From Pseudomonas fluorescens (GTDB taxonomy: Bacteria; Pseudomonadota; Gammaproteobacteria; Pseudomonadales; Pseudomonadaceae): DNA of 64,000 nt. The translations under genes and the position numbers were made by a program. This document shows, piece by piece, positions 61,003 to 64,000 of this stretch; position 1 is the first letter of the stretch; each line of letters opens with the position of its first letter. Below the pieces are notes generated by a model that worked only from the letters and a program-made list of their open reading frames with translations, was not told the DNA's origin and did not search any database. The DNA lies in assembly GCF_902497775.2 (NCBI RefSeq), contig NZ_OZ024668.1, positions 1,573,826 to 1,637,825 of the forward strand, written 5' to 3'.

Positions 61003-61505
61003 GGCGCCAGCTCACTGAGGTAGCACTGGCTCAGGGCCTGCTTCATGTAGCGGCTGACCGTGCGTTCGGAAAGCTCGAGCTTGCGCGCGATATCGACGTA
61101 GCTCATGCCGTCGAGCTGGCTGTAGAGGAAGGTGGCCTTGACGATCATCGGCAGGCCGTCGAGCACCTGGTCGATGCTCACCAGGGCTTCGATCAGCAGC
61201 AGTTGCTCTTCGGGGGAGGGCGCCAGCGGCTCGGGCAGGGCCGACAAGCGCTCCAGGTAAGCTTGCTCAAGCTGGCGACGGCGATGGCGGTCGAAGATCA
61301 GCCGGCGGGCAATGGTCGACAGGTAGGCGCGCGGCTGCTGGATGCTCGCTGGGTCGACCTGGGCGGCGAGCATCTGGCAGAAGGTCTCGGCGGCGGTGTC
61401 TTCGGCATCGGCGCGGTTGCGCAGGCGCTTGTGGATATGCTGCAGGAGCCAACGGTGATGGTCGCTGAAAAAGAAGCCCAGCTTGCGGGTGGAAGAGGTT
61501 GGCAC
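60999..61505 (-). CDS. FecI-type ECF sigma factor
   Basis: A 168-residue sigma factor. Region 2 covers about 10-80 (LQHIHKRLRNRADAEDTAAETFCQML) and region 4 about 105-165 (LDGLPMIVKATFLYSQLDGMSYVDIARKLELSERTVSRYMKQAL). It directs transcription of the adjacent receptor gene. A Fur-like site lies 27-47 bp upstream. Confidence 0.93.
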   Translation of the reverse strand: MPTSSTRKLGFFFSDHHRWLLQHIHKRLRNRADAEDTAAETFCQMLAAQVDPASIQQPRAYLSTIARRLIFDRHRRRQLEQAYLERLSALPEPLAPSPEEQLLLIEALVSIDQVLDGLPMIVKATFLYSQLDGMSYVDIARKLELSERTVSRYMKQALSQCYLSELAP

Positions 61506-61531
61506 CGGTTGGCATTCCCGAAGGTGTGAGT

Positions 61532-61552
61532 GTGAATCGTTCTCAATATTAA
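61532..61552. promoter_or_regulatory. Fur-box-like site upstream of FecI
   Basis: On the minus strand the sequence is TTAATATTGAGAACGATTCA, with the alternating ATT/GAT pattern of Fur sites. Position, right in front of fecI, fits iron control. The match is moderate. Confidence 0.55.
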
Positions 61553-61667
61553 CTGTGTGGCGAGGGCAGGTGCAATCACCAGCGTTGGCGCCGGTTTACA
61601 ATTTTCCTACAGACCGCTTGGGGGCGCAGTAATAGGGTGACGGCCAGACGAATCAAGGGAAGTGAGA

Positions 61668-62561
61668 ATGGACCTGTCACGCTCCGGCCTGCAGTTCACC
61701 CTGCGGGAAAACTTCAAGCACGATGCACGCCTGCGCGCCAGCTTCAACGCCTTGACCCAACAGACGTTCGAGTTCGATTTCGAGCAGTGGTATCAGGACG
61801 GCTATTGGGGGGAGGGTTGCCAGCCCAGTGTGCTGGTCCACGAAGGGCGGATCGTGGCCAACATCTGCGCCAACCTGATGAATCTCGACGTGCTGGGTGA
61901 GCACAAGCGCTGCATCCAGCTGGGTACGGTCATGGTCGCGCCGGCGTATCGTGGCATAGGTCTGAGCCGCGTGCTGCTGGAGCGGGTACTGGACAGGTGG
62001 CGGGGCCAATGCGACCTGCTCTACCTGTTTGCCAACGACACAGTGCTGGATTACTACCCCAAGTTCGGGTTTCACCGGGTGCTCGAACATGAATACAGCG
62101 CAGTGCTGACGCCCTCACCCCAGCCTTGCCGTTTCCATAAGGTCGACATGGACGACGTGCTGGAGCGTCAGCGTTTCATCAGCGCAATCGAAAGCGCCGT
62201 ACCTGCTGCACGTCTGGCGATGCGCAGTAATCCCGACCAGACAATGTTCTATTGCACATCGTTTTTCAAAGACTGCGTCCACTACTCGGCAGCGCTGCAA
62301 GCCTATGTGGTGATGGAAGTCGTCGATGGCGTGATGACGCTGTATGAGGTGTTCGCCAGACAAACACTCGACCTGCAGGCACTGATTGCACAATTGAGCA
62401 CACCCCAGACCATCCGCGTGGTACTGGGGTTTACGCCGCTGGATGTCAGCGGCTTCGAGGCGCAGCCGCTTGAGTCGGATGACAGCCTGTTCGTGCTCGG
62501 CCAGGCCGGTCAATTCATCGAGGACACCAGGCTGATGCTGCCGTTGCTGTCACACGCCTGA
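61668..62561 (+). CDS. GNAT-family acetyltransferase
   Basis: A 297-residue protein. The start at 61668 has AAGGGA upstream. Its N-terminal half is a GNAT domain: CIQLGTVMVAPAYRGIGLSRVLLERVLDRW, then FANDTVLDYYPKFGFHRVLE. The C-terminal half is of a less clear type, perhaps a second degenerate GNAT or sterol-carrier-like region as in Eis-type proteins. The target is unknown. Confidence 0.82.
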   Translation: MDLSRSGLQFTLRENFKHDARLRASFNALTQQTFEFDFEQWYQDGYWGEGCQPSVLVHEGRIVANICANLMNLDVLGEHKRCIQLGTVMVAPAYRGIGLSRVLLERVLDRWRGQCDLLYLFANDTVLDYYPKFGFHRVLEHEYSAVLTPSPQPCRFHKVDMDDVLERQRFISAIESAVPAARLAMRSNPDQTMFYCTSFFKDCVHYSAALQAYVVMEVVDGVMTLYEVFARQTLDLQALIAQLSTPQTIRVVLGFTPLDVSGFEAQPLESDDSLFVLGQAGQFIEDTRLMLPLLSHA

Positions 62562-62586
62562 GCCGCTCAGGCCTGAGCCGCTCAGG
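62557..62586. repeat. Tandem duplicate of a 15-bp palindromic unit across two stop codons
   Basis: CCTGAGCCGCTCAGG at 62557-62571 is repeated at 62572-62586. Each unit is an inverted repeat (CCTGAG with CTCAGG). The first unit holds the TGA of the plus-strand GNAT gene, the second the TGA of the minus-strand flavoprotein gene. Confidence 0.9.
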
Positions 62587-63787
62587 CCACCACCGGAATA
62601 AGCGGGTCGGCAGCCGCCAGGGCAATGCTGCGATCAGCCACGGGCGGGTAGATCCACACCGAGTTGATCTGCTGCTTGAGCGCCTTGGCTTCGTCCTTGA
62701 TCAGCTTGACCTCGCGCGCCCAGCCTTCGGTGTACACCGCGCCCCAGGCGCCCAGGTCCAGGCAGGTGACGTACTTGGGCTGGCGGTACGGCACCGGTTC
62801 GACGCCGAGCAGGTCGGCAGCGACGTTGTTGCCCGAGTGCCGGCCCAGGGCGATGGCGTGCTGGCAAGTCATCAAGGCGTGGTTGCCCAGATCGTCAGTG
62901 GCGGCGTAGGCCACGTCACCGGTGGCGAACACATGCGCCTGGCCAATGACCTTGAGGTTGCCGTCGACATGCAGGCGGCCATGGCCATCGCGTTGCCCGG
63001 GTACTTGCGTGGTGAGCGCGCTGGCGCGTACGCCGACGGTCCAGACCACGGTGCTGGCCTCGATGCGCTGACCGTCGGCGAGGGTCACGCCGTCGGCATC
63101 CACTTCGGCCACCGAGGCATTGAGCCGCCACTGCACCCCCAGCGCCGCGCTGGCTTCGACGATCGCCGGGCTGATGCCTTCACCCAGGGCCGCGCCGATT
63201 GTGTTGCCGCGATCGACGATGATCACCTGCACCTGGGCATCCTCGCCCAGCACTGCCCGCAGGCGGGCGGGCATTTCGGTGGCGGTCTCGATGCCGGTGA
63301 AGCCGCCGCCGGCCACCACCACGGTATTGCGTGCCGTTGATGCGGGCCGCTGGGCCAGCGCCTTGATGTGCTGCTCCAGGCGGTTGGCCGATTCGATCTG
63401 GTCGACGTCGAAGGCGTGCCGGTCAAGCCCGGGCAGGTCTGGCCGGAACACGCCGCTGCCGCTGGCCATGACCAGGCGATCGTAGCCAAGCACCTGCTGG
63501 CGGCCCTGGCCGTCGCGGTAACCGACGCGCTTGCCGGTGACATCGATCTCGTCCACTGCGCCCTGGATGAAGTTCACGCCCACGGCGGCAAACAGTTCAG
63601 CCAACGGCACTTTCATTTGCTGCACATCGGGTTCGTAGAAGCGTGGACGAATGCGCAGTTCGGCCTGGGGCGCGAGCACGCTGACGCTGACGTCGTTGCG
63701 CCCGTGCTGGTCCAGCAGGCGGGTGGCGCTGAGGGCGCTCCACATACCGCCGAAGCCGGCACCGATGATCAGGATGTGCTGTTTCAT
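62582..63787 (-). CDS. NDH-2-like NAD(P)/FAD-dependent oxidoreductase
   Basis: A 401-residue flavoprotein. The start is at 63787 (MKQHILIIGAGFGGMWSA, FAD motif). The second Rossmann motif is VVVAGGGFTGIETATEMPARL, and the third signature is HVFATGDVAYAATDD. The layout matches type II NADH dehydrogenases and related enzymes, which pass electrons from NADH to quinone. A palindrome lies in its promoter region, and a divergent gene begins at 63980. Confidence 0.88.
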   Translation of the reverse strand: MKQHILIIGAGFGGMWSALSATRLLDQHGRNDVSVSVLAPQAELRIRPRFYEPDVQQMKVPLAELFAAVGVNFIQGAVDEIDVTGKRVGYRDGQGRQQVLGYDRLVMASGSGVFRPDLPGLDRHAFDVDQIESANRLEQHIKALAQRPASTARNTVVVAGGGFTGIETATEMPARLRAVLGEDAQVQVIIVDRGNTIGAALGEGISPAIVEASAALGVQWRLNASVAEVDADGVTLADGQRIEASTVVWTVGVRASALTTQVPGQRDGHGRLHVDGNLKVIGQAHVFATGDVAYAATDDLGNHALMTCQHAIALGRHSGNNVAADLLGVEPVPYRQPKYVTCLDLGAWGAVYTEGWAREVKLIKDEAKALKQQINSVWIYPPVADRSIALAAADPLIPVVA

Positions 63788-63851
63788 GTTCTGCTCCGAA
63801 AGGAAGGGCTGGTGTTTGCCGGTCGCTGGATCGTCGTACCCTGTGCTGGGC

Positions 63852-63876
63852 AACTACGACTTTATTGGTCGTAGTT
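63852..63876. promoter_or_regulatory. Palindromic operator candidate
   Basis: Perfect 9-bp arms AACTACGAC (63852-63860) and GTCGTAGTT (63868-63876) with a seven-base spacer. It sits 65 bp upstream of the flavoprotein start and 104 bp upstream of the divergent gene, in a place suitable for a repressor. The shape fits a dimeric winged-helix regulator. Confidence 0.65.
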
Positions 63877-63979
63877 ATGCGGTGCAAGTGTTTTTTTACG
63901 AACGGTGTGCGCAAGCCTGGGTTTGCTGGCTGATGTTGGTAGCTGGTAGAATTGGCGACACATTCAGTCGGAGATAGTC

Positions 63980-64000
63980 ATGTCCCTGTATAGCGCCGGC
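63980..64000 (+). CDS. Partial gene, first seven codons
   Basis: ATG at 63980 after CGGAGATAGTC; the protein begins MSLYSAG and runs off the window. This opening resembles Rrf2-family regulators, but seven residues cannot prove it. A regulator here would fit the palindrome between it and the flavoprotein gene. Confidence 0.5.

Noticed and set aside
1..64000. CRISPR array
   Set aside because: No series of equal direct repeats with unique spacers was seen and no cas-type gene is present.
1..64000. tRNA or rRNA genes
   Set aside because: Apart from the tmRNA tail copy no acceptor and T-arm combination in a cloverleaf context was found.

Overview
The window looks like a Pseudomonas chromosome of the putida/fluorescens type. 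The signs are high GC with GC-rich third codon positions, REP-type palindromes at gene ends, a small DUF6124/DUF3077-type gene pair behind a structured leader, FecI/FecR with a TonB receptor, LpxO, and an ANR/FNR-type box. No species can be named from the sequence alone.

Positions 1 to about 9.2 kb are accessory DNA. The base composition and codon use differ from the rest, most clearly in the AT-richer protein kinase at the left edge. The region stacks several integration events. There is a fossil integrase (about 1490-1695), an intact integrase of the same family with a 90-residue partner (3466-4709), and a P4-type tyrosine integrase (5653-6909). The last lies next to a 31-bp copy of the tmRNA (ssrA) 3' end (7097-7127), which should be its attachment core. 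The cargo is defence-like: a Ser/Thr kinase, an Mrr endonuclease, a second Mrr-type nuclease with a PUA/EVE-like N-terminus, and an EVE-like/HNH nuclease. A roughly 0.94 kb non-coding stretch (4710-5652) holds two long hairpins and DnaA-box-like sequences.

From 9.4 to 19.7 kb come a GNAT/Rnk-like fusion, the DUF6124/DUF3077 pair, several unrecognised proteins, a PLD-like protein, a ferric-reductase-like flavocytochrome with an ANR-type box upstream, and a periplasmic cyclase-family protein. From 19.7 to 25.4 kb lie a chemoreceptor and a MocR regulator divergent from an amino-acid permease.

From 25.4 to 38.3 kb is a catabolic block: beta-oxidation-type enzymes (3-hydroxyacyl-CoA dehydrogenase, acyl-CoA dehydrogenase, thioesterase, thiolase), an iron alcohol dehydrogenase, four regulators (two LysR, two AraC) and a DUF1302/DUF1329 envelope pair. 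This suggests uptake and oxidation of a hydrophobic alcohol or acid. No CoA ligase or enoyl-CoA hydratase is present, so the substrate is open.

From 38.3 to 64 kb the genes are mostly housekeeping or envelope: a two-component system, an SLC13-type transporter, a sulfide:quinone-oxidoreductase-like protein with DUF1641, a TonB receptor behind a cobalamin riboswitch, LpxO, a stand-alone RibD-type deaminase, ThpR, a FecI/FecR/TonB-receptor iron module with a Fur-box-like site, and an NDH-2-like flavoprotein divergent from a gene cut by the window end.

The strongest candidate for something new is the leader RNA at 10595-10770. It can form mutually exclusive helices, one of which hides the Shine-Dalgarno sequence of the gene behind it.
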